Assembly (NCBI RefSeq): GCF_900541275.1
Contig: NZ_UQJH01000001.1
Span: forward strand, 434,001-498,000
DNA length: 64,000 bases
Origin: an uncultured Porphyromonas sp.
GTDB lineage: Bacteria; Bacteroidota; Bacteroidia; Bacteroidales; Porphyromonadaceae
Direction: 5' to 3'
Positions 42,575-51,176 of this stretch are shown here, one piece after another. The notes beneath the pieces are model-generated. The model was given only the letters and a program-made list of their open reading frames with translations, was not told the origin of the DNA and made no database searches. Both the position numbers and the translations under genes were made by a program. The number at the start of each line of letters is the position of its first letter. The stretch's first letter is position 1.

Positions 42575-45568
42575 ATGCCCGCAATCAAAATAAATAAGGT
42601 CGCACGAGACTTAAACGTTGGAGTAAGTACGCTTAGTTCGTTTCTAAGCAAGAAAAACCCCAATGGGGACTACAAGAGTCCCAATACTAAGCTGACTACG
42701 GCTGAGCTGAAGACTGTCCTCGAGGAGTACGGTAGCGATCTGAGTGCGGACGACAAGAAGCGACTCACCGAGAGCTACCTCTCTAAGTCTCCCAAGGCAG
42801 ATACACCTACGGAGCCGGCTAAGGAACAGGCGACTGCCAAGGTCGAGCCTGCACCTGATACTAAGCCACAGCCTTCCTTTGTCAAGGGGCACCTCCAGCT
42901 CGATGAGAAGGGGCGTGTGATCCCCGGCTCGTCGAAGAAGGAGGAGCCAAAGAAGGTCCCTGCTCCGGAGCCCAAGAAAGAGCAAGCTAAGGTGGAGCAG
43001 GAGACGCCCGCCAAGCCCACTCCCGATACCAAAAAGACGAAGGAGCCCAAGACGCCTGAGGTCGCTAAGCCGGCAGAGGAGCCTCGCATGCCCGCCTCTC
43101 CCAAGGTCGAGCAGCCCAAGCAGGAGACGCCTAAGGAGAAAGAAAAGCCTCAGGTAGAGAAAAAAACGGCGGCAGAGACAAAGCCGGAGACAAAGCCGGA
43201 GAGTGTCAAGCCCTCCCAGCCTGCTGAGGAGAAGCCTATGCCCGAGAAGGAGACGAAGAAAGCCGACACACAGAAGCCTTCTTCAGCTATTAAGGAGCAG
43301 GAGAAGCCAGCAGCTAAGGACGACAACGAGCCCAAGGAAGACGATGGTGTATTCCGCCTCGGCACAACCGATGATATGGGACTCACTGTCGTCGGCAAGA
43401 TCGACCTCTCCAAGATAGATCCCAAGACCTCAAAACGCAAGCGCAAGCGGATCAAGGGCAATAAGGTCGACATCGACAAGCAAGCCAAGCAGGATAGTGG
43501 TAAGGGTGCCAGTAAGGACACCAACAACCGTCGCAACAAAGATGCGAGAGGTACCAACGCTAACAACTCCGGAAACAACCGCAATAACAAACCCGCAGTA
43601 GCCACCAATCCCAAGAAGGGTCGCAAGAGTCGCCGTCGGGAGGAGCAGCAGGAGATCACACAGGAGGATATCCAGAAGCAGATCAAGAAGACTATGGCGG
43701 CCATGCAGGGACGTGGTCACCGACCCGGCAAGACTGCAGCACAGTATCGCCGCGAGAAGCGCGAGGCTCGTCAGGAGGAGGCTGAGGAGCTACTGAGAGC
43801 ACAGGAGGGCGAGAGCAAGAAGCTCAAGCTGACTGAGTTCGTCACCGTTAATGACCTCGCCAAGATGCTTGACATCCCCGTCAATGACATCATCGTTTAC
43901 TGCTTTAATCTCGGCCTCATGGTCTCCATCAACCAGCGTTTGGAGAAGGATCAGATCGACCTTATCCTTGACGAGTATGGGTACGAGGCGGAGTATGTCG
44001 ATGCCCAGGCTATGCAGGCGATCGAGACTCAGGAGGATAAGCCTGAGGATCTTGAGCCTCGTGCACCGGTAGTGACTGTGATGGGTCACGTCGATCATGG
44101 TAAGACCTCTCTCCTCGATGCCGTGCGCAAGTCCGACGTCATCTCCGGTGAGGCGGGCGGCATCACCCAGCACATCGGTGCCTATAGGGTGACCCTCGAG
44201 GGGGGACGCAAGCTCACATTCGTCGATACTCCCGGTCACGAGGCCTTTACTGCTATGCGTGCTCGCGGAGCCAAGGTAACGGATATCGTCATCATCGTCA
44301 TCGCAGCCGATGATGGTATCATGCCTCAGACCAAGGAGGCCATCTCTCACGCCTCTCTTGCCGGTGTGCCGATCGTCTTTGCCATCAATAAGGTGGACAA
44401 GCCGGGGGCTAAGCCCGATATGGTGCGCGAGCAACTCGCTGCCATGAATTACCTCGTAGAGGATTGGGGAGGCAAGTATCAGTGCCAGGAGATCTCCGCT
44501 AAGAAGGGGATCGGTGTACAAGAACTGCTGGAGAAGGTCCTCTTAGAGGCAGACCTCCTTGAGCTAAAGGCCAACCCGAATAAGCTCGCCAAGGGGTCCG
44601 TCCTTGAGAGTACGCTTGAGCAGGGTCGTGGCTACACCACCAAGGTCCTGATCCAGGAGGGTACACTTCACAATGGAGACTACATCGTCGCCGGAGCCAA
44701 CTATGGTCGTGTGAAGGCACTCTTCGATGAGTACGGCGATACAGTCGAGTCTGTCGGACCATCCATGCCGGTCAAGGTACTTGGACTCAATGGTGCCACG
44801 CCTGCCGGTGAGACCCTCAACGCCCTCGAGACAGAGGCTGAGGTAAGAGACATCGCTCGTCAGCGCGAGCAGCTCCAGCGTGAGCAGAAGGAGCGCACCC
44901 AGCACCTGCCAAGTCTGGAGACCTTCAGCCGACAGATCAAGGACGGCGATGTACAGGAGCTCAATATCATCGTCAAGGGAGATATGGACGGCTCCGTCGA
45001 GGCGCTATCCGACTCGCTGGTTAAGCTCTCGACCGAAGAGATCCGCGTGAACGTGATCTACAGTGCTGTCGGTGCCATCAGCCAGAGCGACGTAGACCTC
45101 GCAGCCGCCTCAGATGCACTGATCGTAGGCTTCCAGGTACGTCCTGCTCAGGGCGCTAAGCGCGCCGCCGAGGACGAGGGAGTGGAGATCCGCTTCTACT
45201 CGATTATCTATGATGCGATCGAGGACGTCAAGTCCGCTATGGAGGGGATGCTCTCTCCGGAGATCAAGGAGCAGGTCACTGCAACCCTCGAGGTGCGCAA
45301 GGCCTTCCGCATCCCCAAGGTGGGTACCATCGCCGGATGTATGGTGGAGCATGGCAAGGTATCGCGTGACAATAAGGCTCGCGTGATCCGCGATGGCATC
45401 GTGATCCATACCGGTCCGCTGGTGAGCCTGAAGCGCTTCAAGGACGACGTCAAGGAGGTTACCACCGGTCTGGAGTGTGGTCTCTCCATTAAGGACTATG
45501 ATGACATCCAGGCAGGAGATCAGATCGAGACCTTCGAGGAATTCACGGTCAAGCGAAAGCTGGAGTAA
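42575..45568 (+). CDS. infB: Translation initiation factor IF-2
   Basis: The 997-residue protein has an N-terminal IF2_N-like segment (VARDLNVGVSTLSSFLSKK). A long low-complexity linker rich in Lys, Glu and Pro (about 70-400) follows, then a second IF2_N module and the GTPase domain. G motifs are GHVDHGKTS (from residue 504), DTPGHEAF and NKVD. Domains II, III and IV follow. It brings initiator tRNA to the ribosome. The linker shows repetitive PKEEP/KPE-type sequence. Confidence 0.97.
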   Translation: MPAIKINKVARDLNVGVSTLSSFLSKKNPNGDYKSPNTKLTTAELKTVLEEYGSDLSADDKKRLTESYLSKSPKADTPTEPAKEQATAKVEPAPDTKPQPSFVKGHLQLDEKGRVIPGSSKKEEPKKVPAPEPKKEQAKVEQETPAKPTPDTKKTKEPKTPEVAKPAEEPRMPASPKVEQPKQETPKEKEKPQVEKKTAAETKPETKPESVKPSQPAEEKPMPEKETKKADTQKPSSAIKEQEKPAAKDDNEPKEDDGVFRLGTTDDMGLTVVGKIDLSKIDPKTSKRKRKRIKGNKVDIDKQAKQDSGKGASKDTNNRRNKDARGTNANNSGNNRNNKPAVATNPKKGRKSRRREEQQEITQEDIQKQIKKTMAAMQGRGHRPGKTAAQYRREKREARQEEAEELLRAQEGESKKLKLTEFVTVNDLAKMLDIPVNDIIVYCFNLGLMVSINQRLEKDQIDLILDEYGYEAEYVDAQAMQAIETQEDKPEDLEPRAPVVTVMGHVDHGKTSLLDAVRKSDVISGEAGGITQHIGAYRVTLEGGRKLTFVDTPGHEAFTAMRARGAKVTDIVIIVIAADDGIMPQTKEAISHASLAGVPIVFAINKVDKPGAKPDMVREQLAAMNYLVEDWGGKYQCQEISAKKGIGVQELLEKVLLEADLLELKANPNKLAKGSVLESTLEQGRGYTTKVLIQEGTLHNGDYIVAGANYGRVKALFDEYGDTVESVGPSMPVKVLGLNGATPAGETLNALETEAEVRDIARQREQLQREQKERTQHLPSLETFSRQIKDGDVQELNIIVKGDMDGSVEALSDSLVKLSTEEIRVNVIYSAVGAISQSDVDLAAASDALIVGFQVRPAQGAKRAAEDEGVEIRFYSIIYDAIEDVKSAMEGMLSPEIKEQVTATLEVRKAFRIPKVGTIAGCMVEHGKVSRDNKARVIRDGIVIHTGPLVSLKRFKDDVKEVTTGLECGLSIKDYDDIQAGDQIETFEEFTVKRKLE

Positions 45569-45598
45569 TACGACAGTAGCAGCAAGGGAGAGCACAAG

Positions 45599-46087
45599 AT
45601 GCCGTGGTTTGATATTGCAGTCGGCTTACTATTGCTCAATGGGCTATTTGCGGGGTGGCGTCTGGGATTTTTCGCCTCTGCCCTCCGCTGTCTGAGCCTT
45701 GTCCTTGCCCTCTATCTCACTGGGCTGATCCGGTCAGCAATCTCCTTTTCGCCATCGATCTCGGTACTCTCCATGGTGATCACCTTTGCGGTGGCACTCT
45801 GGCTCAGTCGCCTGCTACTGAACCTAGTCACCGGATCCTCCTATGGACGCTTCGGACTGCCGGACAGTCTCCTCGGGGCGCTGACCAATACACTATTCAC
45901 GGCGGTGATGCTCTGGATCGTCTGCATGGTGATCCTGAGTCTCAGCCCCGATACGGAGTGGATCAGAGGCTCACAGGCCTACCCACTCCTGGATGAACTG
46001 GTCGGGCCGATCGCTCCCTCACTGAGGGATGTGCTGAGCCCTACCTCACCCTTAGAGCCGCCTGCGACAGAGGTCACTGATCTCTGA
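45599..46087 (+). CDS. CvpA family membrane protein
   Basis: The 162-residue protein has four hydrophobic segments, starting MPWFDIAVGLLLLNGLFAGWRLGFF, which matches the CvpA/colicin V production family. It lies 30 bases after infB and 53 before sufB, so it may belong to either transcript. The role of CvpA-like proteins in envelope homeostasis is poorly defined. Confidence 0.82.
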   Translation: MPWFDIAVGLLLLNGLFAGWRLGFFASALRCLSLVLALYLTGLIRSAISFSPSISVLSMVITFAVALWLSRLLLNLVTGSSYGRFGLPDSLLGALTNTLFTAVMLWIVCMVILSLSPDTEWIRGSQAYPLLDELVGPIAPSLRDVLSPTSPLEPPATEVTDL

Positions 46088-46088
46088 C

Positions 46089-46139
46089 GGAGGGAGCTAT
46101 TTTTATATCCTTCCCTCCTCGGAGGGACTATATATAGTC
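46089..46139 (+). promoter_or_regulatory. Nested dyads before sufB
   Basis: GGAGGGA (46089-46095) and a second GGAGGGA (46121-46127) both match TCCCTCC (46112-46118), so two exclusive hairpins are possible. A perfect 14-base palindrome GACTATATATAGTC (46126-46139) ends one base before the sufB ATG. This could be an operator or a leader structure for the suf genes. Confidence 0.5.
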
Positions 46140-46140
46140 T

Positions 46141-47580
46141 ATGAATAACGAACAGATAAGCGACCTCTTAGACGAGCGAGACGAGTACAAGTACGGCTTC
46201 ACCACCGACATCGAGACGGAGTACTTGCCTAAGGGGATCGATGAAAATATTGTACGCACTATCTCTGAGATGCGCCACGAGCCGGAGTGGCTGCTGGACT
46301 TCCGTCTCAGGGCCTTCCGCGCTTGGTCCGGGATGAAAGTACCCACCTGGGGACACGTCAAGCTCCCGGAGATAGACTTCCAGGACATAATTTATTTTGC
46401 CCGACCGAAGCAGAAGAAGTCTGCCGATGAGCCAATGGACCCCAAACTGGAGGAGACCTTCGAGAAACTTGGCGTCCCGGTAATGGAGCGGAAGATCCTT
46501 GCCGGCTATGCCGTTGATGCGGTCATGGACTCTGTCTCCGTCCGCACTACCTTCCGTAAGCAACTAGCGGAGAAGGGGGTGATCTTCTGCCCCATCAGTG
46601 AGGCCGTCAGGGAGCATCCCGACCTGGTGCGGAAGTACCTCGGTATGGTCGTTCCCCCGACAGATAATTTCTTTGCTGCACTCAATTCGGCTGTCTTCGG
46701 CGACGGCTCATTTGTCTACATCCCTAAGGGTGTACGCTGCCCGATGGAGCTGAGCTCGTACTTCAGGATCAATGCACTGAATACGGGACAATTTGAGCGC
46801 ACCCTGATCGTAGCCGAGGACGACTCTTACGTCTCCTACCTCGAGGGCTGCACCGCCCCGCAGAGGGACGAGAACCAGCTCCACGCTGCCATCGTCGAGA
46901 TCGTGGTGGAGGAAAATGCGGAGGTCAAGTACTCCACGGTGCAGAATTGGTACCCCGGTGACAAGGAGGGCAAGGGAGGAGTCTTCAATCTCGTCACCAA
47001 GCGGGCCCTCTGCCGAGGCAATGGGTCAAAAGTCTCTTGGACTCAGGTGGAGACCGGATCGGCCATCACCTGGAAGTACCCCAGCTGCATCCTCAAGGGA
47101 GACAACTCGGTGGGCGAATTCTACTCCGTTGCCGTCACCAATAATCACCAGATGGCGGACACCGGGACCAAGATGATCCACACGGGGAAAAACACCCGCA
47201 GCACCATTGTCTCCAAGGGTATCTCCGCCGGTCACTCCGAGAACTCGTACCGCGGACTGGTCTACCTGGGGAAGAATGCCGAGAATGCTCGCAACTACTC
47301 CCAGTGCGACTCCCTCCTCATAGGCGACAAGTGCGGCGCTCACACCTTCCCCTACGCCGATATACTCAATGACACCGCCATCATCGAGCATGAGGCGATG
47401 ACCTCCAAGATCAGCGAGGATCAGCTCTTCTACTGCCAGCAGCGGGGCATCCCCGAGGAGGAGGCGATCGGCCTCATCGTTGGCGGGTACGCCCAGGAGG
47501 TGATGGAGAAGCTCCCGATGGAGTTTGCCATCGAGGCGAAGGCTCTCCTATCCATCTCCCTTGAGGGCTCCGTGGGATAA
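46141..47580 (+). CDS. sufB: Fe-S cluster assembly scaffold SufB
   Basis: The 479-residue protein is the usual SufB length. It has the conserved core SYLEGCTAPQRDENQLHAAIVEIV, NWYPGDKEGKGGVFNLVTKR and a C-terminal beta-helix with Cys and His candidates (CGAHTFPYADI). It forms the SufBC2D scaffold on which clusters are built. First gene of sufBCD; sufC starts 25 bases after its stop. Confidence 0.97.
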   Translation: MNNEQISDLLDERDEYKYGFTTDIETEYLPKGIDENIVRTISEMRHEPEWLLDFRLRAFRAWSGMKVPTWGHVKLPEIDFQDIIYFARPKQKKSADEPMDPKLEETFEKLGVPVMERKILAGYAVDAVMDSVSVRTTFRKQLAEKGVIFCPISEAVREHPDLVRKYLGMVVPPTDNFFAALNSAVFGDGSFVYIPKGVRCPMELSSYFRINALNTGQFERTLIVAEDDSYVSYLEGCTAPQRDENQLHAAIVEIVVEENAEVKYSTVQNWYPGDKEGKGGVFNLVTKRALCRGNGSKVSWTQVETGSAITWKYPSCILKGDNSVGEFYSVAVTNNHQMADTGTKMIHTGKNTRSTIVSKGISAGHSENSYRGLVYLGKNAENARNYSQCDSLLIGDKCGAHTFPYADILNDTAIIEHEAMTSKISEDQLFYCQQRGIPEEEAIGLIVGGYAQEVMEKLPMEFAIEAKALLSISLEGSVG

Positions 47581-47605
47581 TGACACTTACTACAGATACG
47601 ACACT

Positions 47606-48361
47606 ATGTTACATATAGAAAACCTACACGCCAAGATCGGCGACAAAGAGATACTACGCGGGATCAACCTCCACATACCCGACGGCGAGATACACGCCAT
47701 CATGGGACCCAATGGCGGGGGTAAGAGCACTCTCGCCAACGTCCTCACGGGACGGCCACCCTACGAGCCCACGCAGGGGAGGGTGACCTTCAATGGGGAG
47801 GACCTCCTCGAGATGAGTCCGTCACTCCGGGCACAGAAAGGGCTAATGATGTCCTTCCAGTACCCCGTAGAGATCCCCGGGGTCAGTATGACCTCTTTCC
47901 TCCGTGCCGCCCTCAATGCCAAGCGCAAGCAGGAGGGCAAGGAGCCGGTGAAGGCTGCTGACTTCCTGAAGCTCCTCAAGGAGAAGCAGAAGCAGGTGAA
48001 GCTCCCCTCCGACCTGATGAAGAGGTTTGTCAATCAAGGCTTCTCCGGCGGAGAGAAGAAGCGCAATGAGATCTTCCAGATGCTGGTCCTCGAGCCATCA
48101 CTGGCGATCCTCGACGAGACAGACTCAGGTCTCGACATTGATGCACTCAGGACGGTTGCCGAGGGAGTCAATAGTATGCGCTCGCCCCACTTCTCTGCAA
48201 TCGTCATCACGCACTACCAAAGACTGCTCGACTATATCCGCCCCGATGTCATCCACGTGCTGATGAATGGGGAGATCATCAGGACAGGTGGTCCAGAGCT
48301 CGCACTGGAGCTGGAGGACAAGGGCTACGACTGGCTCAGAGAGGAGCAGAAGGAGGACTGA
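47606..48361 (+). CDS. sufC: Fe-S cluster assembly ATPase SufC
   Basis: From the ATG at 47606 the protein has 251 residues. It has Walker A GPNGGGKST (34-42), the ABC signature FSGGE (146-150), Walker B LAILDETDSGLD (Asp170) and the switch His in VITHYQR. It is a cytoplasmic ABC-type ATPase that drives SufB-SufD rearrangement rather than transport. An upstream in-frame start at 47525 would overlap sufB and is rejected. Confidence 0.97.
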   Translation: MLHIENLHAKIGDKEILRGINLHIPDGEIHAIMGPNGGGKSTLANVLTGRPPYEPTQGRVTFNGEDLLEMSPSLRAQKGLMMSFQYPVEIPGVSMTSFLRAALNAKRKQEGKEPVKAADFLKLLKEKQKQVKLPSDLMKRFVNQGFSGGEKKRNEIFQMLVLEPSLAILDETDSGLDIDALRTVAEGVNSMRSPHFSAIVITHYQRLLDYIRPDVIHVLMNGEIIRTGGPELALELEDKGYDWLREEQKED

Positions 48362-48364
48362 GCT

Positions 48365-49612
48365 ATGATGTCTAAGCAACAACAACTCACCGAGCACTTC
48401 CTTACCCTCTCGGACAGCGTCTCCACAGACTCCCCTCTGATGGCAAGTCGTCGGCAGGAGGCGAGGGAGCTTCTTCGTAAGAAGCCACTTCCCAAGCACG
48501 GTCCGGAGCACTACGCCCACTTTGACCTGGGGATCTTTGACGACACCGAGCTGCGTCAGTCCCCTATAGCGGAGAGCGACCTATCTCCCTACCGACTCCT
48601 TGACGACAGCTGTCTTCTCTGCTCAGAGGGGACAGAGATAGAGGGCTGCTTTGTCGGACCACTGAGCCGCTTTGCTGAGCTGTATACTGAGCCGGCTAAG
48701 CTCTTTGGCACTCAGCATGACCTGAGAGATCGGGCTGTCCCCTCACTGACCGACCTGCTGGCTGAGGAGGCCATGGTACTCTACGTGGAGCCACGTTGCC
48801 GGGTGGAGGTGCCGCTTGAGCTTATCTATCTCCTCGGTCGCGGTCTCTCCGCACGACACTTGCTGATCATCTGCGATGAGGAGAGTCGGGTGACCATGAT
48901 GCAGTCGCACCGCAACCTTCCCGAGGAGGGTGCTGCTGCCCTCATCACCACCGAGATCTACGTCCGAGACCGAGCTGATCTGCACCTCTACGACTACATT
49001 GAGCAGACTCACGGGACACGCCTGCTCCACAACGTCCACGCCCGGATCGGTGAGGAAGCGCGTATGACCCTGACTGAGATCGTCTCGCACCCCGAGCGGA
49101 CGAGGATCAATCTCTTCATCGACCTGGCCGGCAAGCACGCCGACCTGCAGATGGACGGACTGGCAATCCTGCGCGATGACAACCTCTGCGACATTTGGTC
49201 CAATATCTTCCACAGCGAGACCGACGGGCACACGGACGAGCTCTTTAAGTACACCCTCTCGGATCACTCCGTGGGGAGCTTCTCCGGGATGATCTACGTG
49301 GAGCCCGGTGCGATCCGGACGGATGCTGACCAGCATAATCGAAATCTCCTGCTCTCCAAGGAGGCAAAGATGTACTCCAAGCCTCAGCTGGAGATCTATG
49401 CTGACGATGTCAAGTGCTCTCACGGACTGGCAACCGGTCTGCTGGACGAGGCAGCGCTCTTCTATATGGAGCAGAGGGGTATCCCCGAGGATGAGGCGCA
49501 CGATATGCTCACATCCGCCTTTGTCCACGATGTACTTGTCCGCATCCCCGATGAACAACTCCGCGAGGTGCTGACGGCGAAGGTAGATGCCCGCCTCCAG
49601 CGACGCAAGTAA
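48365..49612 (+). CDS. sufD: Fe-S cluster assembly protein SufD
   Basis: The 415-residue protein is homologous to SufB in its beta-helix core (HTDELFKYTLSDHSVGSFSGMIYVEPGA, QHNRNLLLSKEAKMYSKPQLEIYADDVKCSHG). The latter segment is the most conserved SufD region. It begins 3 bases after the sufC stop codon and ends at a strong terminator. No sufS or sufE/sufU gene follows. Confidence 0.95.
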   Translation: MMSKQQQLTEHFLTLSDSVSTDSPLMASRRQEARELLRKKPLPKHGPEHYAHFDLGIFDDTELRQSPIAESDLSPYRLLDDSCLLCSEGTEIEGCFVGPLSRFAELYTEPAKLFGTQHDLRDRAVPSLTDLLAEEAMVLYVEPRCRVEVPLELIYLLGRGLSARHLLIICDEESRVTMMQSHRNLPEEGAAALITTEIYVRDRADLHLYDYIEQTHGTRLLHNVHARIGEEARMTLTEIVSHPERTRINLFIDLAGKHADLQMDGLAILRDDNLCDIWSNIFHSETDGHTDELFKYTLSDHSVGSFSGMIYVEPGAIRTDADQHNRNLLLSKEAKMYSKPQLEIYADDVKCSHGLATGLLDEAALFYMEQRGIPEDEAHDMLTSAFVHDVLVRIPDEQLREVLTAKVDARLQRRK

Positions 49613-49630
49613 CACACTCACATAGCAAGC

Positions 49631-49670
49631 AAGGGTCGATGTCTCTCTTGGATGAGAGACATCGACCCTT
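49631..49670 (+). terminator. Terminator of sufBCD
   Basis: A perfect 17-bp stem (49631-49647 with 49654-49670) with a 6-base loop is followed by a T-run (to 49674). Confidence 0.92.
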
Positions 49671-49765
49671 TTTTATGCGGTTGCATGGAGATCACCTCTG
49701 CTAATCGGGCTCCAAAAGGCACGTGCACACTAAGCTGACCATCAGCAGATGGCAATCACCCTCTT

Positions 49766-49825
49766 CTAATACCGATATTAGACTTCACTAATACCGATAT
49801 TAGATTTCACTAATATCGGTATTAG
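49766..49825. repeat. Palindromic 22-bp-period repeat array, locus 4 (3 units)
   Basis: Units start at 49766, 49788 and 49810. The first two are CTAATACCGATATTAG, the third the reverse complement, with spacers ACTTCA and ATTTCA. Both this array and locus 2 are followed by a similar sequence (TCTGAGGGCACA here, TCCGAGGGGACA there). It lies between the convergent ends of sufD and rtcB, away from promoters. Confidence 0.92.
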
Positions 49826-49899
49826 TCTGAGGGCACAGACTTGCGCGCCTCCGACGATTGCCCCAGCAGGGAGGGGATCCACCACCAAGTGAGCTGAGC

Positions 49900-51066
49900 T
49901 TAGCCCTTGATCACTGCGAGAGGTGCAAGACGCACTAGCGGCCGCACCAGATCTTGCTGCTTAGCGATCACTTCCTCGATGTCCTTATACGCCCCGGGAG
50001 CCTCATCAAGCCCCTTCTCCGTCAGCTCGTAGAGTACGCCAAGCTCATCCATCTGAGCCTGTTGCTCCTCGAGCGAGAGCTGACGGAACGCTGCCCTCCT
50101 GCTGAGCCTTCGCCCCGCCCCGTGGGAGCAGCTCATAAAGGAGTCGGGACAGCCAAGCCCCTGGACGATGTAGGAGTGTGCGCCCATAGAGCCGGGGATG
50201 ATCCCCACCTCGCCCTCATAGGCTCGGGTGGCACCCTTACGGTGGACGATTACGTACTCACCAAAGTGCTTCTCCCAGGCAGCGTAGTTGTGTGGGACAT
50301 TGATCAGCGGATCAAAGTCCACCCCGGGGCAGAGAGTCCGAAGTCCCTCCTTCACCACCTCCATCATCTCCCGACGATTGGCAAAGGCGAAGTCCTTGCA
50401 ATACTCCATCTCTCGCATATAGTCCTTCCCCTCCTGCGTCTCTATGGGGAGGAATGCGAGGTCCGGCTGCCGGTCGGCATACCACCTATCGCACCACTGC
50501 TCTGCCAGGTGATTGTAGTGCTCCGCCACCTTTAGCCCCACATTTCGGCTGCCAGAGTGGATCATCACCCAGATCTCATCAGTCGAGGTATCTCGCTGGA
50601 TCTCGATAAAGTGGTTGCCCCCACCCAGTGTGCCTATCTGCCGTAGCAGTGCCTGCTTCTTGCTCCTCAGGCAGGGCAGGTCGTCAAGCTCTCGGTCGGG
50701 AAGCAGGCTCTCATCCAGCGACACCTCCCTGCTGTCGAAGCCCAGAGGGATCCGCTCCCTCGCATAGGTCACCAAAGCGGAGAGACGCTCCCGTGGCAGG
50801 TCCTCCGTCGTGAGGCTTGTCCGGAGGGCACACATCCCACAGCCGATGTCGACACCGACAGCATTGGGGATCACGACACCTCGCGTCGCGAGGACACCAC
50901 CGACTGGCATGCCCTTTCCGGTGTGAGCGTCCGGCATCACAGCGATGTGCTTGTATGCGTAGGGGAGCGATGCGAGCGTGATGATCTGCTCTAAGCAGGA
51001 GTCCTCCACCTCACTCAGCCACATCTTAGCAGGCACCTTAGTGCCCATCACAACTTTCTCTATCAT
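49900..51066 (-). CDS. rtcB: RNA-splicing ligase RtcB
   Basis: From the ATG at 51066 the protein has 388 residues. Metal and guanylate-binding motifs are visible: PDAHTGKGMPVGG, GVDIGCGM, LGGGNHFIE, HSGSRNVG and CSHGAGRRLSR with the His that takes GMP. RtcB joins 2',3'-cyclic phosphate (or 3'-phosphate) and 5'-OH RNA ends, in RNA repair. It is transcribed divergently from a WYL-domain regulator; in enterobacteria rtcB is similarly next to its regulator rtcR. The start at 51066 agrees with a -7 box at 51107-51100. Confidence 0.95.
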   Translation of the reverse strand: MIEKVVMGTKVPAKMWLSEVEDSCLEQIITLASLPYAYKHIAVMPDAHTGKGMPVGGVLATRGVVIPNAVGVDIGCGMCALRTSLTTEDLPRERLSALVTYARERIPLGFDSREVSLDESLLPDRELDDLPCLRSKKQALLRQIGTLGGGNHFIEIQRDTSTDEIWVMIHSGSRNVGLKVAEHYNHLAEQWCDRWYADRQPDLAFLPIETQEGKDYMREMEYCKDFAFANRREMMEVVKEGLRTLCPGVDFDPLINVPHNYAAWEKHFGEYVIVHRKGATRAYEGEVGIIPGSMGAHSYIVQGLGCPDSFMSCSHGAGRRLSRRAAFRQLSLEEQQAQMDELGVLYELTEKGLDEAPGAYKDIEEVIAKQQDLVRPLVRLAPLAVIKG

Positions 51067-51099
51067 AGCAGTATACTCTTTGTAGATAAATATCTGAGG

Positions 51100-51107
51100 C
51101 AAAGGTA
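51100..51107 (-). promoter_or_regulatory. Candidate -7 box of rtcB
   Basis: TACCTTTG on the minus strand (51107-51100) fits the consensus, with transcription starting near 51094. The expected -33 position overlaps the palindrome at 51116-51136 and is not TTTG. Confidence 0.5.
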
Positions 51108-51115
51108 GAGAGCCA

Positions 51116-51136
51116 CTACGCCACCTATTGGCGTAG
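51116..51136. promoter_or_regulatory. Palindromic operator candidate between rtcB and WYL regulator
   Basis: CTACGCCA (51116-51123), 5 bases, TGGCGTAG (51129-51136) forms a perfect 8-bp dyad. It lies between the two divergent -7 boxes and covers the TTG -33 element of the regulator promoter. This is where a repressor serving both genes would bind. Confidence 0.6.
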
Positions 51137-51158
51137 TACATTAATCTCCTTACATTTG
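51127..51158 (+). promoter_or_regulatory. Promoter of WYL regulator gene
   Basis: ATTG (51127-51130), 20 bases, TACATTTG (51151-51158). It lies 18 bases before the ATG at 51177. Confidence 0.7.
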
Positions 51159-51176
51159 TATCAAAAGAATATCACT

